From Schaalia odontolytica (GTDB taxonomy: Bacteria; Actinomycetota; Actinomycetes; Actinomycetales; Actinomycetaceae): a stretch of 64,000 bases of DNA. Under the pieces are notes generated by a model that was not told the origin of the DNA, did no database searches, and saw only the letters and a program-made list of their open reading frames with translations. Where the stretch lies: positions 21,494-85,493 of the forward strand of contig NZ_PKKM01000008.1 in assembly GCF_002847525.1 (NCBI RefSeq), in the 5' to 3' direction. Positions 55,313 through 64,000 of this stretch are shown here, piece by piece. The number at the start of each line of letters is the position of its first letter. The first letter of the stretch is position 1. Both the position numbers and the translations under genes were made by a program.

Positions 55313-55792
55313 TCAGTGAATGACGTCGACGCGCTCGAAGGCGTCCAGGGAGAAGCCCTGCTCAAGGATCGCACGGCTCCACTCGCGGGCGCTGAACAGC
55401 GAGTGGTCGCGGTAGTTGCCACACGAGTACGCGTCGGTGCCGGGCACGTCCTCCCAGGTGACCTCCTCGGCGATCGCGTGCAGGGAGGAGGCCAGCGCCT
55501 GCGTCACCTCGCGCACCGAGGGGGTACCCCACATGATCAGGTGGAAGCCCGTGCGGCAGCCGAACGGCGAGCAGTCGATGACGCCGTCGATGCGGTCGCG
55601 CAGCAGGGAAGCCAGCAGGTGCTCGATCGTGTGCAGGCCCGAGGTCGGGATCTCCCCGGCGTTGGGCTGGAGTAGACGCACGTCGAAGTTCGAAATCTGG
55701 TCGCCCTTCGGGCCGGACTCCACGTTGATGAGGCGCACGTAGGGCGCCTTCACTGCGGTGTGGTCCAGGGTAAAGCTCTCAACTTCAGCCAT
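55313..55792 (-). CDS. luxS: S-ribosylhomocysteine lyase (autoinducer-2 synthase)
   Basis: 159 residues. Splits S-ribosylhomocysteine to homocysteine and DPD, the AI-2 precursor. Metal ligands His54 and His58 with Glu57 (HTIEH) and Cys124; the catalytic Cys79 is in [10 protein letters not shown]. It starts 3 bp after the dnaG stop, so it is co-transcribed with dnaG and probably dgt. Confidence 0.97.
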   Translation of the reverse strand: MAEVESFTLDHTAVKAPYVRLINVESGPKGDQISNFDVRLLQPNAGEIPTSGLHTIEHLLASLLRDRIDGVIDCSPFGCRTGFHLIMWGTPSVREVTQALASSLHAIAEEVTWEDVPGTDAYSCGNYRDHSLFSAREWSRAILEQGFSLDAFERVDVIH

Positions 55793-55795
55793 CGG

Positions 55796-57769
55796 TTAGT
55801 CCCTTTCGGTGTAGTTTTGCCGGCGTTGCTCCAGGCGCATAAGCTCCCGGAACGTCTCGGAGTAGGTGGGGTCGTCCTCGCTCAAGCGCGACAGGGCCGC
55901 GCGGGCCTCGCCGAGCTTGCGAGTCAGGTCCATGCGCACCATCGCGGCCACCACGCCGCGGCAGTACGAGCGCACGTCCGCCTCGCCCGCGACGGGCAGA
56001 GGCGCGACGGCCAGCTGGGTGACGGCGGGGCCGATGAACTCGCCGGCAGTCTCGAGAACCACCTGGACGAAGTGGCGCGAGGCCGCAAGCGTCGCGTTCT
56101 CGCCCGGGCCGAAGTGGGCCTCGGCCTGGCGCATCATCTGCGTGAAGGCATCGAGCCCGCCGACCGCGCGGATCGCGTCGTGGACGGCGCGGTGCGTGGG
56201 CACCGTGAAGGACTGCCCATCGAGCTCCTCGAAGCCCGATCCCACGGCGTAGAGCGGATGTTGGAGGACGGCCTCGAGAGCCTGGCGCTCGATGCGGCTC
56301 ACCGGGTCCTCGGGGCCTCGGCGCTCGGGGGTGGTGGGGCCGGGGCGGCCCGCTCCCGCCATTTCGATCTCACCCGGGCGCGCCTCGTGCGAGACGACCT
56401 CGACGCGACCGGCCGCGCGAATCGCCTGCTCGACCGTGGGGATGTCCATGCCGAGCCACCCCGCCAACTGGCGCGTGTACTCCGCGCGCAGGGCGCGATC
56501 CTTGATGTGCGCGACGATGCCGGACGAGGCGCGCAGCCCCTGCACGCGGCCCTCGGCGCTGCGCAGGTCCATCTGAGACAGGACCGAGCGGATCGCGAAC
56601 TCAAAGAGCGGGATGCGCGAGTTCACCAGGTCGACGATCGCCTGATCGCCCTGGGATAGACGCAGGTCGCAGGGGTCCTGGCCGCCCGGCGCCACCGCAA
56701 CAAAAGTCTGGGCCGCGAAGTTCTGGTCCTCGCCGTAGGCGCGCAGCGCAGCCTTTTGCCCGGCACTGTCGCCGTCGAAGGTGAAGATGACCTCCGATCC
56801 GTGCGCGCGTCCCGTGGACAAGAGCACGCCGGCGGCCGGATCCGCATGGTCACCCAGCAGGCGGCGAATGATCTTGACGTGCTCGGAGCCGAAGGCAGTG
56901 CCACACGTGGCCACGGCGTTGGTTACCCCCGCGACGTGCGCGGCCATGACGTCCGTGTATCCCTCGACGATGACAACCTTGTGCTCCGTCGCGATCGTCT
57001 TCTTCGCCAGGTCCAGGCCGTACAGCAGCTGCGATTTCTTGTAGATCGGCGTCTCGGGGGTGTTGAGGTACTTGGGCGACTCCTTGTCGCTGTCGTCCAG
57101 GCGACGCGCGCCGAAACCGACCGTCGCACCCGTGATGTCGCGGATCGGCCACACGAGGCGCCCACGGAAACGGTCGTACACGCCGCGATTACCCTGCGAG
57201 CCCAGGCCCGAAATCTGGATCTCCTGATCCGTGAAGCCCTTCGAGCGCAGGTGGCGCGTCAGGGAATCCCACGAGGCCGGGGCGTAGCCGACCCCGAAAT
57301 GCGCGCACATCGCTTGGGTGAAGCCGCGCTCGGCGAGGAACGTGCGACCCTTATGCGCCTCGGGGGAAGCCAGCTGCTGCTGGTAGAACTCTTCGGCGAC
57401 GCGGTGGGCGTCGAGGAGGCGCTGGCGCTTGCCCGGCTCTTCGGTGCGCACGCGCGCCCCGCCCTCTTCGTAGTGGAGGGTGATCCCGGCCTTCGCCGCC
57501 AGCATCTCGACCGCCTCGGTGAAAGGCAGGTGGTCGATCTTTTGCACGAAGGAGATGACGTCACCGCTTTCACCGCACCCGAAGCAGTGGAACATGCCCA
57601 GGTGGGGGCGGACGTTGAAGGAGGGGGTGCGCTCGTCGTGGAAGGGACACAGGCCCTTCAGGGAGCCGATACCCGCGGGTCGCAGCGCTACGTGTTCGCC
57701 GATGATCTCGTCGATCTTCACTGCGTTACGTACCGCTTCGATGTCGTCCTTACGAATCAGACCCGCCAT
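55796..57769 (-). CDS. dnaG: DNA primase
   Basis: 657 residues. Makes RNA primers at the replication fork. N-terminal zinc ribbon (Cys41, His44, Cys62, Cys65; [11 protein letters not shown] and [11 protein letters not shown]). The RNA polymerase/Toprim core has [23 protein letters not shown] and [17 protein letters not shown] with [10 protein letters not shown]-terminal DnaB-interaction region follows. TAGACT ends 6 nt before the ATG at 57769 (leaderless). dgt lies 45 bp upstream on the same strand, a common actinobacterial pairing. Confidence 0.97.
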   Translation of the reverse strand: MAGLIRKDDIEAVRNAVKIDEIIGEHVALRPAGIGSLKGLCPFHDERTPSFNVRPHLGMFHCFGCGESGDVISFVQKIDHLPFTEAVEMLAAKAGITLHYEEGGARVRTEEPGKRQRLLDAHRVAEEFYQQQLASPEAHKGRTFLAERGFTQAMCAHFGVGYAPASWDSLTRHLRSKGFTDQEIQISGLGSQGNRGVYDRFRGRLVWPIRDITGATVGFGARRLDDSDKESPKYLNTPETPIYKKSQLLYGLDLAKKTIATEHKVVIVEGYTDVMAAHVAGVTNAVATCGTAFGSEHVKIIRRLLGDHADPAAGVLLSTGRAHGSEVIFTFDGDSAGQKAALRAYGEDQNFAAQTFVAVAPGGQDPCDLRLSQGDQAIVDLVNSRIPLFEFAIRSVLSQMDLRSAEGRVQGLRASSGIVAHIKDRALRAEYTRQLAGWLGMDIPTVEQAIRAAGRVEVVSHEARPGEIEMAGAGRPGPTTPERRGPEDPVSRIERQALEAVLQHPLYAVGSGFEELDGQSFTVPTHRAVHDAIRAVGGLDAFTQMMRQAEAHFGPGENATLAASRHFVQVVLETAGEFIGPAVTQLAVAPLPVAGEADVRSYCRGVVAAMVRMDLTRKLGEARAALSRLSEDDPTYSETFRELMRLEQRRQNYTERD

Positions 57770-57814
57770 GATCTCAGTCTACCGATGCCCGCCCGCGTCT
57801 GCGTCCAATCATGC

Positions 57815-59119
57815 TCACAGCTGCGAGGACAGCATGCCGCACCAGCGCGCGTGCCACGCGGAGGCCGACACGTCGGTGAGCGAGGCGACCTGGTCGATGA
57901 CCGCGCGCAGGCGCACGCCGTCGTCGGAGGCGGCCCGCCACTGCGCGGCGAACACGGGTTCCAGGGCGTCGGCCCCGGCCTCGTAGAGGGCGTCGACGAG
58001 GTCGGCCAGGAGCGTGCGCTGCTGGTAGTACACCGGCTCGGTCTCGCGCGGGCTCATGACGTAGTGGACGGCCATGCCCTTGAGGATCTGAATCTCGGCG
58101 CGAACCTCGCGTGGAACGACGAGGTCCGCACGGTAGCGGCCCAGCGGCTCGTGCCCGAAGGTCTCGCGCGTGGCGGCCACGGTCGCCGAGCAGAAGCGGC
58201 CGATCAGCTCGCTCGTCGCGTCCTTCAGGTGTGCGAGGGAAGCGTAGGAGCCGTCGAAGGAGCGCAGCCACACGGGCATGGAGACGATGCGCTCGAGGGC
58301 CTCCTCCAGGTCCGAGCGCGCCACCGAGGGCCCGTACCAGTCCAGGGTCGAGGCCACGACCGCCGAGCAGTGCGCGTCATCGAAGAGGTCTGCGGGGTCC
58401 AGCTTGCGGGTCGCGACCGCGTCCTCCATGTCGTGCACCGAGTAGGCGATGTCGTCCGAGAGGTCCATGATCTGGGCTTCCAGGCATCGCCGCCCGGCCG
58501 GCGCCCCCTGGCGCATCCACGCGAACACGGGCGCGTCGTCGGGGTACACGGAGTACTTGCGGGTCGACTTGGCCAGGTCAGGGCCACCGGCCTTCACCCA
58601 CGGGTACTTGCAGATAGCGTCCAGGGTCGCCCGCGTCAGGTTGAGGCCCGCGGGAACGCCCCCCGCGCCGATGACCTTGGGCTCCAGGCGCGTGACGACG
58701 CGCAGAGTCTGGGCGTTGCCCTCGAACCCGCCGATCGAGGCGGCCGCCGCGTCCAGGGCGCGCTCGCCGTTGTGCCCAAAAGGCGGATGCCCGAGGTCGT
58801 GGGACAGACACGCCGCGTCCACGACGTCCGGGTCGGCCCCCAGCTCCTTGCCGAGCTCGCGCCCTACCTGGGCAACCTCGAGGGAGTGCGTGAGGCGGGT
58901 GCGCACGAAGTCGTCCGAGATCGGGCCCAGCACCTGCGTCTTTTCGCCGAGGCGACGCAGCGCCGAGGAGTGGAGGATGCGCGCGCGGTCGCGCTCAAAC
59001 TCGGTGCGCTCGGAGGACTTGTGGTCCTCGGGCACCCAGCGCTCGGAATCGGCGGACGCGTACGGGCGGCGCGCGTCGCCACCATCAACACCGGGGATTG
59101 CCAGAGAAAACTCATTCAC
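57815..59119 (-). CDS. dgt: Deoxyguanosinetriphosphate triphosphohydrolase-like protein
   Basis: 434 residues from GTG 59119. HD-domain phosphohydrolase that removes triphosphate from dNTPs. Metal-binding motifs: [17 protein letters not shown] (His), [16 protein letters not shown] (HD) and [23 protein letters not shown] ends 6 nt before the GTG, with no ribosome site, so a leaderless start is likely. An out-of-frame ATG overlaps it. Upstream of dnaG. Confidence 0.95.
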   Translation of the reverse strand: MNEFSLAIPGVDGGDARRPYASADSERWVPEDHKSSERTEFERDRARILHSSALRRLGEKTQVLGPISDDFVRTRLTHSLEVAQVGRELGKELGADPDVVDAACLSHDLGHPPFGHNGERALDAAAASIGGFEGNAQTLRVVTRLEPKVIGAGGVPAGLNLTRATLDAICKYPWVKAGGPDLAKSTRKYSVYPDDAPVFAWMRQGAPAGRRCLEAQIMDLSDDIAYSVHDMEDAVATRKLDPADLFDDAHCSAVVASTLDWYGPSVARSDLEEALERIVSMPVWLRSFDGSYASLAHLKDATSELIGRFCSATVAATRETFGHEPLGRYRADLVVPREVRAEIQILKGMAVHYVMSPRETEPVYYQQRTLLADLVDALYEAGADALEPVFAAQWRAASDDGVRLRAVIDQVASLTDVSASAWHARWCGMLSSQL

Positions 59120-59229
59120 GTGGCCATTTTACTAGGGAAACGCTTGCGCAGAACGAGCCCGTGCCTCGTTACTGTCAAAGCACCACAAATTACCAACAGA
59201 ATACTGTGAGATACCACGTCGGATCTTTC

Positions 59230-59249
59230 AGCATTTGTTCAAACATGCT
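59230..59249 (+). promoter_or_regulatory. Imperfect palindrome upstream of the PTS gene
   Basis: AGCATTTGTTCAAACATGCT, 14 of 20 positions symmetric, 54 bp before the start codon. It may be a repressor site; the 185-bp region holds no other gene. Confidence 0.35.
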
Positions 59250-59303
59250 AATTGTCAAGTGTCGCATTCAGCGTCGAATCCTCATCCACGGAAGGAGTCC
59301 CGC

Positions 59304-61349
59304 GTGTCCAACACGGCACAGGAAATCCTCGATGCGGTCGGTGGCCCCGGCAACATCACCCACTTCACCCACTGCGCGACGCGTCTGCGCTTCGAACTCA
59401 ACGACGCGTCGATCATCGACAAGGACCGAGTCGAGGCCATTGACGGCGTCCTCGGTGCCGTCCCGCAGTCGGGGGACCGCTACCAGATCGTTATCGGCGG
59501 TGCCGTGCAGTCGGTCTTCAACGAGATCAACAACCTGCCGTCGATGAAGTCGGGCGCCGCAGCCTCGAACGACGACGTCAAGGCCGCCGCCCGCGCGAAG
59601 GCGCGTGGCAAGAACGCCATCGTCGACGCGTTCTTCGAGTACCTGTCGGACTCGTTCCGCCCGCTGCTTCCCGTCCTCCTCGGCGCCTCCCTGATCCTGG
59701 CGTTCCTGGCGGTCCTCGACTCGCTCGGCGTCGTCGACACGCGCGCCGACGTCATCCCCGCGTGGCTGGGCTACGTGAACTCCATGTGGCGCGCGGTGTT
59801 CTACTTCCTGCCCGCGATGGTCGCCTACAACGCGTCCAAGAAGCTGGACATCGACCCGTGGGTCGGCACCGCCGTCATCCTGTCGCTGCTCACCCCCAAC
59901 TTCCTGGGCCTGAGCAACACCTCCTCCTTCACTGAGACGACCTGTACGACCACCGCGCTCGGCTCCGAGCAGTGCGTCACCCAGATCGGCAACCTGCCCC
60001 TGCAGCTGGCCGACTACGGCGGCCAGGTCTTCGTGCCACTGCTGATGGTGCCGATCCTGGCGGTCGTCTACAAGGGCCTGAAGAAGATCATCCCCTCGAA
60101 CGTCCAGATGGTGTTCGTCCCCTTCATCTCCTTCATGGTCATCATGCCGCTCACCGCCTTCCTGATCGGCCCCCTGTCGATCTGGATCGGTAACGGCCTG
60201 GGTGGCGGCCTGGCCTGGCTCAACGGCCACGCCCCCATCGTCTTCGCGATCATCATCCCGATCATCTACCCCTTCCTGGTGCCGCTCGGCCTGCACTGGC
60301 CGCTCAACGCCCTGCAGCTGGCCAACATCGCGTCGACCGGCTCCGACTTCATTCAGGGCCCCATGGGCGCGTGGAACTTCGCGTGCTTCGGCGCCACCGC
60401 CGGCGTACTCTTCCTGTCGATCCGTGACCGCGACACCGACATGCGCCAGACCGCGTCCGGTGCCCTGGCGGCCGGTCTCTTCGGCGGTATCTCGGAGCCG
60501 TCCCTGTACGGTATCCACCTGCGTTTCAAGCGCATCTACCCGCTCATGCTCACCGGCTGTGTCGTCGGCGGTCTGGTCATCGGCATCGGTGGCGGCGCCA
60601 CCACGAACACCTTCGTGTTCACGTCGCTGCTGACGATCCCCGTCTTCACCCCCATGGCCGTCTACGGCCTGGGTGTCGCCGCCGCGTTCTTCACCGCGTT
60701 CCTCATGGTCGTCTTCTTCGACTACCGCACGAAGGAGCAGAAGGCTGAGGCTCGCGCCAAGAAGGAGGCCGCGAAGGCTGGCGTGTCCGCTGCTCCCGCC
60801 GCCGCCCCGGCTCCCGTTGTTGCCCCCGCCGCTCCCGCAGCTGAGGCCGCTCCGGCTCCCGCTTTCAGCGACGAGGCAGTAGCTGATCTGACGCTCACCG
60901 CCCCCATGGCGGGCGAGCTGGTCGCGCTGTCCGACGTGGCCGACGAGGCCTTCGCCGCCGGCGCGCTCGGCCCCGGCATCGCCGTGTCCCCCGCCGCTGG
61001 CGCCGTGGTTGTTGCCCCGTGTGACGGCAAGGTGTCCGTCGCGTTCCCGACGGGCCACGCCTACGGCATCAAGTCCGCGTCCGGCGTCCAGGTGCTCATC
61101 CACATCGGCATGGACACCGTGAAGCTGGAGGGCAAGGGCTTCACGCCGCGCGTCGCCAAGGGCGACGTCGTCAAGCGCGGCGACGTCCTGGCCGAGGTCG
61201 ATTGGGATGTCATCCGCGAGGCCGGCTACGACACGATCACCCCAATGGTCGTCACGAACAAGAAGAAGTTCGGCGACATCACCCCAGCCGCTCCCGGCCC
61301 GGTGGGTATCACTGACACGGTCGTGACGGTGTCCCCCAAGGAGGCGTGA
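59304..61349 (+). CDS. PTS sugar transporter, fused EIIB-EIIC-EIIA (beta-glucoside/glucose class)
   Basis: 681 residues from GTG 59304, with GGAAGGAG 6 nt upstream. EIIB first (phospho-Cys24 in FTHCATRLRF), then an EIIC domain with about ten membrane helices (about 110-480; GISEPSLYG motif). An Ala/Pro-rich linker (about 485-530) follows, then EIIA with phospho-His600 in LIHIGMDTVKL. It phosphorylates a sugar during uptake; beta-glucosides or sucrose are likeliest. No hydrolase gene lies beside it. Terminator follows. Confidence 0.93.
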   Translation: MSNTAQEILDAVGGPGNITHFTHCATRLRFELNDASIIDKDRVEAIDGVLGAVPQSGDRYQIVIGGAVQSVFNEINNLPSMKSGAAASNDDVKAAARAKARGKNAIVDAFFEYLSDSFRPLLPVLLGASLILAFLAVLDSLGVVDTRADVIPAWLGYVNSMWRAVFYFLPAMVAYNASKKLDIDPWVGTAVILSLLTPNFLGLSNTSSFTETTCTTTALGSEQCVTQIGNLPLQLADYGGQVFVPLLMVPILAVVYKGLKKIIPSNVQMVFVPFISFMVIMPLTAFLIGPLSIWIGNGLGGGLAWLNGHAPIVFAIIIPIIYPFLVPLGLHWPLNALQLANIASTGSDFIQGPMGAWNFACFGATAGVLFLSIRDRDTDMRQTASGALAAGLFGGISEPSLYGIHLRFKRIYPLMLTGCVVGGLVIGIGGGATTNTFVFTSLLTIPVFTPMAVYGLGVAAAFFTAFLMVVFFDYRTKEQKAEARAKKEAAKAGVSAAPAAAPAPVVAPAAPAAEAAPAPAFSDEAVADLTLTAPMAGELVALSDVADEAFAAGALGPGIAVSPAAGAVVVAPCDGKVSVAFPTGHAYGIKSASGVQVLIHIGMDTVKLEGKGFTPRVAKGDVVKRGDVLAEVDWDVIREAGYDTITPMVVTNKKKFGDITPAAPGPVGITDTVVTVSPKEA

Positions 61350-61375
61350 GCTTTCCGAGCATCACTGACACAGCC

Positions 61376-61415
61376 GTGGTGGGCGGGCCGGTTGGCCCGC
61401 CCACCACTTTTTATT
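61376..61415 (+). terminator. Rho-independent terminator of the PTS gene
   Basis: Perfect 14-bp stem GTGGTGGGCGGGCC (61376-61389) and GGCCCGCCCACCAC (61394-61407), 4-nt loop, then TTTTTATT. Confidence 0.95.
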
Positions 61416-61555
61416 GCATCGTCGGTTATCGACGTTCTTCCCTCGAGCCTGCGCATGTTCTTGCACAAGCCCAAGCGAGGCAGCTAAACTGTTTGACCAC
61501 TCGGTTACCTTGCCGCAGGAGTGCGAGGTTCCACGGAGCAAAGGAAATTGGAGCG

Positions 61556-62032
61556 ATGCCAGACCTTGCATTCGACTCACAGCGCCACGCACAGGTGAGT
61601 GACGACATGAGCGCCGGGGGTGGCGAACTCACCACCTCCGCAACATCGGCAATGATGTTGGCTGCGGCGCAAATATTCGGGCACTGGACGACTGAGAGCG
61701 CGGCCCAGAGCATGGGAGATACCGTGCAGTCGTTCCTCACGTCATTTTCGACGAATATGCTGAACGAGGCGCAGTATTTGAGCGATCTCGACACGAAAGT
61801 CGCTCAGGCCGTCTCTGACTTTACCGGCACCGAAGAAGATGCCCGCGCTGCGCTGGCAGCCGTCGGTACCGCCCTGCTGGCTCTCAACCAGGGCGAAAGC
61901 GCCCAGAAGGTCTATTCCGAGAAGAGCATTGAGCAGATCACCAGCGAGAATACGCCCGCTCAGTCGGAGACCGGCGATGAGTCTGGCGTTCCAGTGGACA
62001 CAGTCGTTGATTCCGGGCCCGACGAGTACTGA
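61556..62032 (+). CDS. Small helical protein, candidate type VII secretion partner
   Basis: 158 residues from ATG 61556 (GGAAATTGGAG upstream). Helical throughout: a Ser/Ala/Thr-rich N-terminal region with MSAGGGELTTSATSAMMLAAAQIFGHWT, then a long coiled segment to about residue 105, and an acidic, disordered tail. Size and composition fit Esx-like or ESX-associated substrates, but no clear WXG motif is seen. The same-strand neighbours (a 499-residue PPE-like protein and a mycosin) support the link. A longer in-frame upstream extension is rejected. Confidence 0.6.
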   Translation: MPDLAFDSQRHAQVSDDMSAGGGELTTSATSAMMLAAAQIFGHWTTESAAQSMGDTVQSFLTSFSTNMLNEAQYLSDLDTKVAQAVSDFTGTEEDARAALAAVGTALLALNQGESAQKVYSEKSIEQITSENTPAQSETGDESGVPVDTVVDSGPDEY

Positions 62033-62058
62033 GCACGAGCGCACACAAGGAGACAACA

Positions 62059-63558
62059 ATGGTGTCATCACCCATGTACGACCGGCTCATGGAGTTCGCG
62101 AACAGTGCGCCGGACAACGAGAAGCTCTACGGTTGGGACGACGAGCATTCCGCCATCGTCAAGGCCATTCGTGAGGCGCGCGACAAGGTCAATCACTTCA
62201 AGGAGTACCAGGGGTTCACTGGCCAGGCCGGCCAGGCGATGTCCGACGAGGCCACGCGCGCAATCAAGCGCTTTGACAAGCAGGCCAACTTCTACATGAC
62301 CGGCATGTCCTACTACGTTGAGGCGCGCCGCGCGATCATGCTCGCGGCGGAGGACGCGCGCCAGCTCTCCCCCACGCTGTTAGACCCCATGACGGAATCC
62401 CTGCGCCACGCGGGCGAGGTGACCATCCCCATCGCCTCAAAGTTCGGCTTGCCCGGCAAATTCGTCAATTCCCTGGTGGCAGACGGCCTGGCTTACGTGG
62501 AGGGTGTTGAGGCACAGGCGAATGCCCAGCGCGAGGCGAAGGCCACGGAGATCATCGAGCGCTTCGAGTCGACAATGAACGACCTGAATGCGAGGCTCTC
62601 AGAGCACAGCAATACACCCCCAGCCGACGTCGATTTTAACGGCTGGACCCCGATTCCTGAGCTCCCCGCGGATGCCGCTGATGCCCTCAGGAAGGGCCAC
62701 ATCGTCATCTCGCCCCACGAGGGAGGAGCCTACGGTCGTTCCCGTTCGGATGCCTTCGGCAACGCCGGGCTGCGCGGGGCGGACTCGGGCCTGTATCCGG
62801 GTGGATACGACGAGGGCGGTGACATCGACCAGCGTGTCATGCACTCCCCGCGCGTCCCCAATCGCTACCTGCCCGAGGGCGACCTCGGATCACGGACGAA
62901 TCCGATCACGGACCCGCAGGATCTCATGGACGTGGACCTGCTGCACACCCGAGTCAACGGCGATCGGCACGCGAACGGTGTCATCGGCGGTCACACCCCC
63001 GCTCCCCCGGTCGATCGCGATCATCCCCTCTGGGGACTCAATACGGCGCGCGCGGCAGAGGCTCAGTCTGCCGGGCGCCTCGGCGGCGCGGGGCTGCTCG
63101 GGGCTGGGGCCCTGGGCCTGCGCGGGGCGGCGCGCATGGGTGGACCTGCGTTAGGTGGCCTCGGGCGCACGGGTGTCCTCGGATCCGGCGTCACCGGTCG
63201 GATGGGGGCGGCTGCGGGTGCCTCGACGCTGCGCGCCGGATCGTTCAGCGGCACTGGCATGGGCACCTACACGCCCCCGGGCAGCGCGACTGGAGCGGGT
63301 TCGGCGGGGCGCGGCACGGGAGGACCTGCGGGACAGCAGGGCGGTTTCATGGGCGGTTCCGGCGCGGGAGCTGGCGGCGGGGCGAAGGACGAGAAGAAAC
63401 GTCGTCGCCGCAGGTATGAGGCCTTTCGCGTCGAGGACGAGGAGGACGAGGGCATGCCGCGCGGATACGTCAATCCCCTCTCACAGACCTATGGCTCGGA
63501 TCGTACGATGACCCCAGCGAAACGCAAGGACGACGGATGGGATATCAGCCAGTGGTGA
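62059..63558 (+). CDS. ESX/type VII secretion-associated protein with glycine-rich C-terminus
   Basis: 499 residues. N-terminal helical domain of about 180 residues (YGWDDEHSAIVKAIREARDKVNHFKEYQGFTGQAGQAM...) like LXG/PPE helical hairpins, with FTG in place of the WXG turn. The middle is polar, and the Gly/Ala-rich region (about 335-450) resembles EspK/PPE tails. A basic patch KKRRRRR and a short acidic stretch precede the end. GGAG lies upstream of the ATG. Its stop overlaps the following mycosin start (GTGA). Secreted substrate or structural partner; function not recognised. Confidence 0.65.
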   Translation: MVSSPMYDRLMEFANSAPDNEKLYGWDDEHSAIVKAIREARDKVNHFKEYQGFTGQAGQAMSDEATRAIKRFDKQANFYMTGMSYYVEARRAIMLAAEDARQLSPTLLDPMTESLRHAGEVTIPIASKFGLPGKFVNSLVADGLAYVEGVEAQANAQREAKATEIIERFESTMNDLNARLSEHSNTPPADVDFNGWTPIPELPADAADALRKGHIVISPHEGGAYGRSRSDAFGNAGLRGADSGLYPGGYDEGGDIDQRVMHSPRVPNRYLPEGDLGSRTNPITDPQDLMDVDLLHTRVNGDRHANGVIGGHTPAPPVDRDHPLWGLNTARAAEAQSAGRLGGAGLLGAGALGLRGAARMGGPALGGLGRTGVLGSGVTGRMGAAAGASTLRAGSFSGTGMGTYTPPGSATGAGSAGRGTGGPAGQQGGFMGGSGAGAGGGAKDEKKRRRRRYEAFRVEDEEDEGMPRGYVNPLSQTYGSDRTMTPAKRKDDGWDISQW

Positions 63559-64000
63559 GCGCACGCATTTTTTCGCCGATTGGTCGGGTTTTTAACCTCC
63601 GCACTGCTGGTACCCTGTGCTCCACGCTGGCGCTCACGGGCATCGCCACCGGCTACCCGCTCACTCCCGCACGGGCCGATGATCGCCCCATCACGGCGGC
63701 TGACCAGGCCTACTACTCCTACTATCACCTGGACTCCGCACGGGCCAAGGGCTACACGGGAGCAGGCGTCACCATCGCGATCATCGATGGCCCTGTCGAC
63801 ACCTCCGTCCCTGAGCTGGCAGGTGCAAACATTACGGATAAAAGCCCATGCTCAGTCACGTCCAGCTCTGCCCACAGAAGCCACGGCACCACAGTCGCTT
63901 CCCTATTGGTGTCAGACGCTTACGGGACGGTACCCGATGCCACGCTACTCGCTTACCAGCGCCCCGATGACGCCAGCTTTGTGGGGGCCGATTGCCCGAT
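63555..64000 (+). CDS. Mycosin-like S8 subtilase (partial, cut by right edge)
   Basis: The GTG at 63555 overlaps the preceding TGA and opens a frame to the window end (148 codons). A signal peptide (about 17-41) is followed by a subtilase domain: catalytic Asp78 in TIAIIDGP and His110 in RSHGTTVASLL; the Ser lies beyond the edge. S8 peptidases in this position (MycP) are membrane-anchored components of type VII secretion systems. Coupled start and neighbours support that reading. Confidence 0.85.
   Translation, partial: MSARIFSPIGRVFNLRTAGTLCSTLALTGIATGYPLTPARADDRPITAADQAYYSYYHLDSARAKGYTGAGVTIAIIDGPVDTSVPELAGANITDKSPCSVTSSSAHRSHGTTVASLLVSDAYGTVPDATLLAYQRPDDASFVGADCP

Overview
The window reads as a chromosomal segment from a high-GC Gram-positive bacterium, most likely the Actinomycetaceae (Schaalia/Actinomyces group). 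The genus is my inference from gene content. The support is: two ClpP subunits, leuCD divergent from an IclR-type LtbR regulator, a DUF3516-type DEAD/H helicase, tRNA-Gln and two tRNA-Glu genes beside glutamyl-tRNA synthetase, a type VII secretion-associated subtilase (mycosin) at the right edge, many GTG starts, and about fifteen starts placed 6-7 nt after a -10 hexamer (leaderless transcripts). No transposase, prophage, CRISPR array or rRNA was seen.

Layout. 1-1.2 kb: part of an envelope locus (PG-binding adaptor cut by the left edge, four-Cys lipoprotein). 1.3-6.5 kb: chorismate mutase, then the protein quality-control set clpX, clpP2, clpP1 and tig. 6.5-8.1 kb: tRNA-Pro, tRNA-Gly, a zinc alcohol dehydrogenase and tRNA-His, separated by strong hairpin terminators. 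8.2-15.2 kb: cell-envelope block (ATP-grasp enzyme, ddl, gpsA, AMIN-like lipoprotein, plsC, diacylglycerol-kinase-like enzyme, murA). 15.2-18.2 kb: leuD-leuC and the divergent ltbR. 18.3-22.4 kb: a 1362-residue secreted pullulanase with choline-binding-type repeats. 22.5-29.1 kb: tRNA-Glu x2, tRNA-Gln, gltX, a MalY-type lyase, purine nucleoside phosphorylase with a cytosine/purine permease, and a FAH-family hydrolase. 29.2-33.7 kb: alanine symporter and the large helicase.

33.6-37 kb is an accessory patch: a tetR/quinone-reductase pair with a palindromic operator, a VOC protein, a Pr6Pr membrane protein and a YafQ/RelB toxin-antitoxin pair. 37-44 kb: ybaK, yccF, a YggS protein, marC, a domain-permuted lipoate ligase, ilvD and a short methionine-synthase-like protein. 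44-47.6 kb: a second four-Cys lipoprotein + PG-binding adaptor + ABC transporter locus, parallel to the one at the left edge. 47.6-61.4 kb: glutamine amidotransferase, manA, a two-gene ABC exporter-fold transporter behind a DtxR-like box, ilvE, a small unknown protein, luxS-dnaG-dgt and a fused PTS permease. 61.5-64 kb: start of a type VII secretion-associated module.

How the genes fit together: branched-chain amino acid synthesis is scattered (leuCD, ilvD, ilvE); lipid and peptidoglycan precursor enzymes cluster at 8-15 kb; carbohydrate use is served by pullulanase, ManA and the PTS. A recurring intergenic motif, GACGAGGCCGKGGC, often arranged as inverted pairs that form terminators, runs through the whole window and is the most unexpected non-coding signal.
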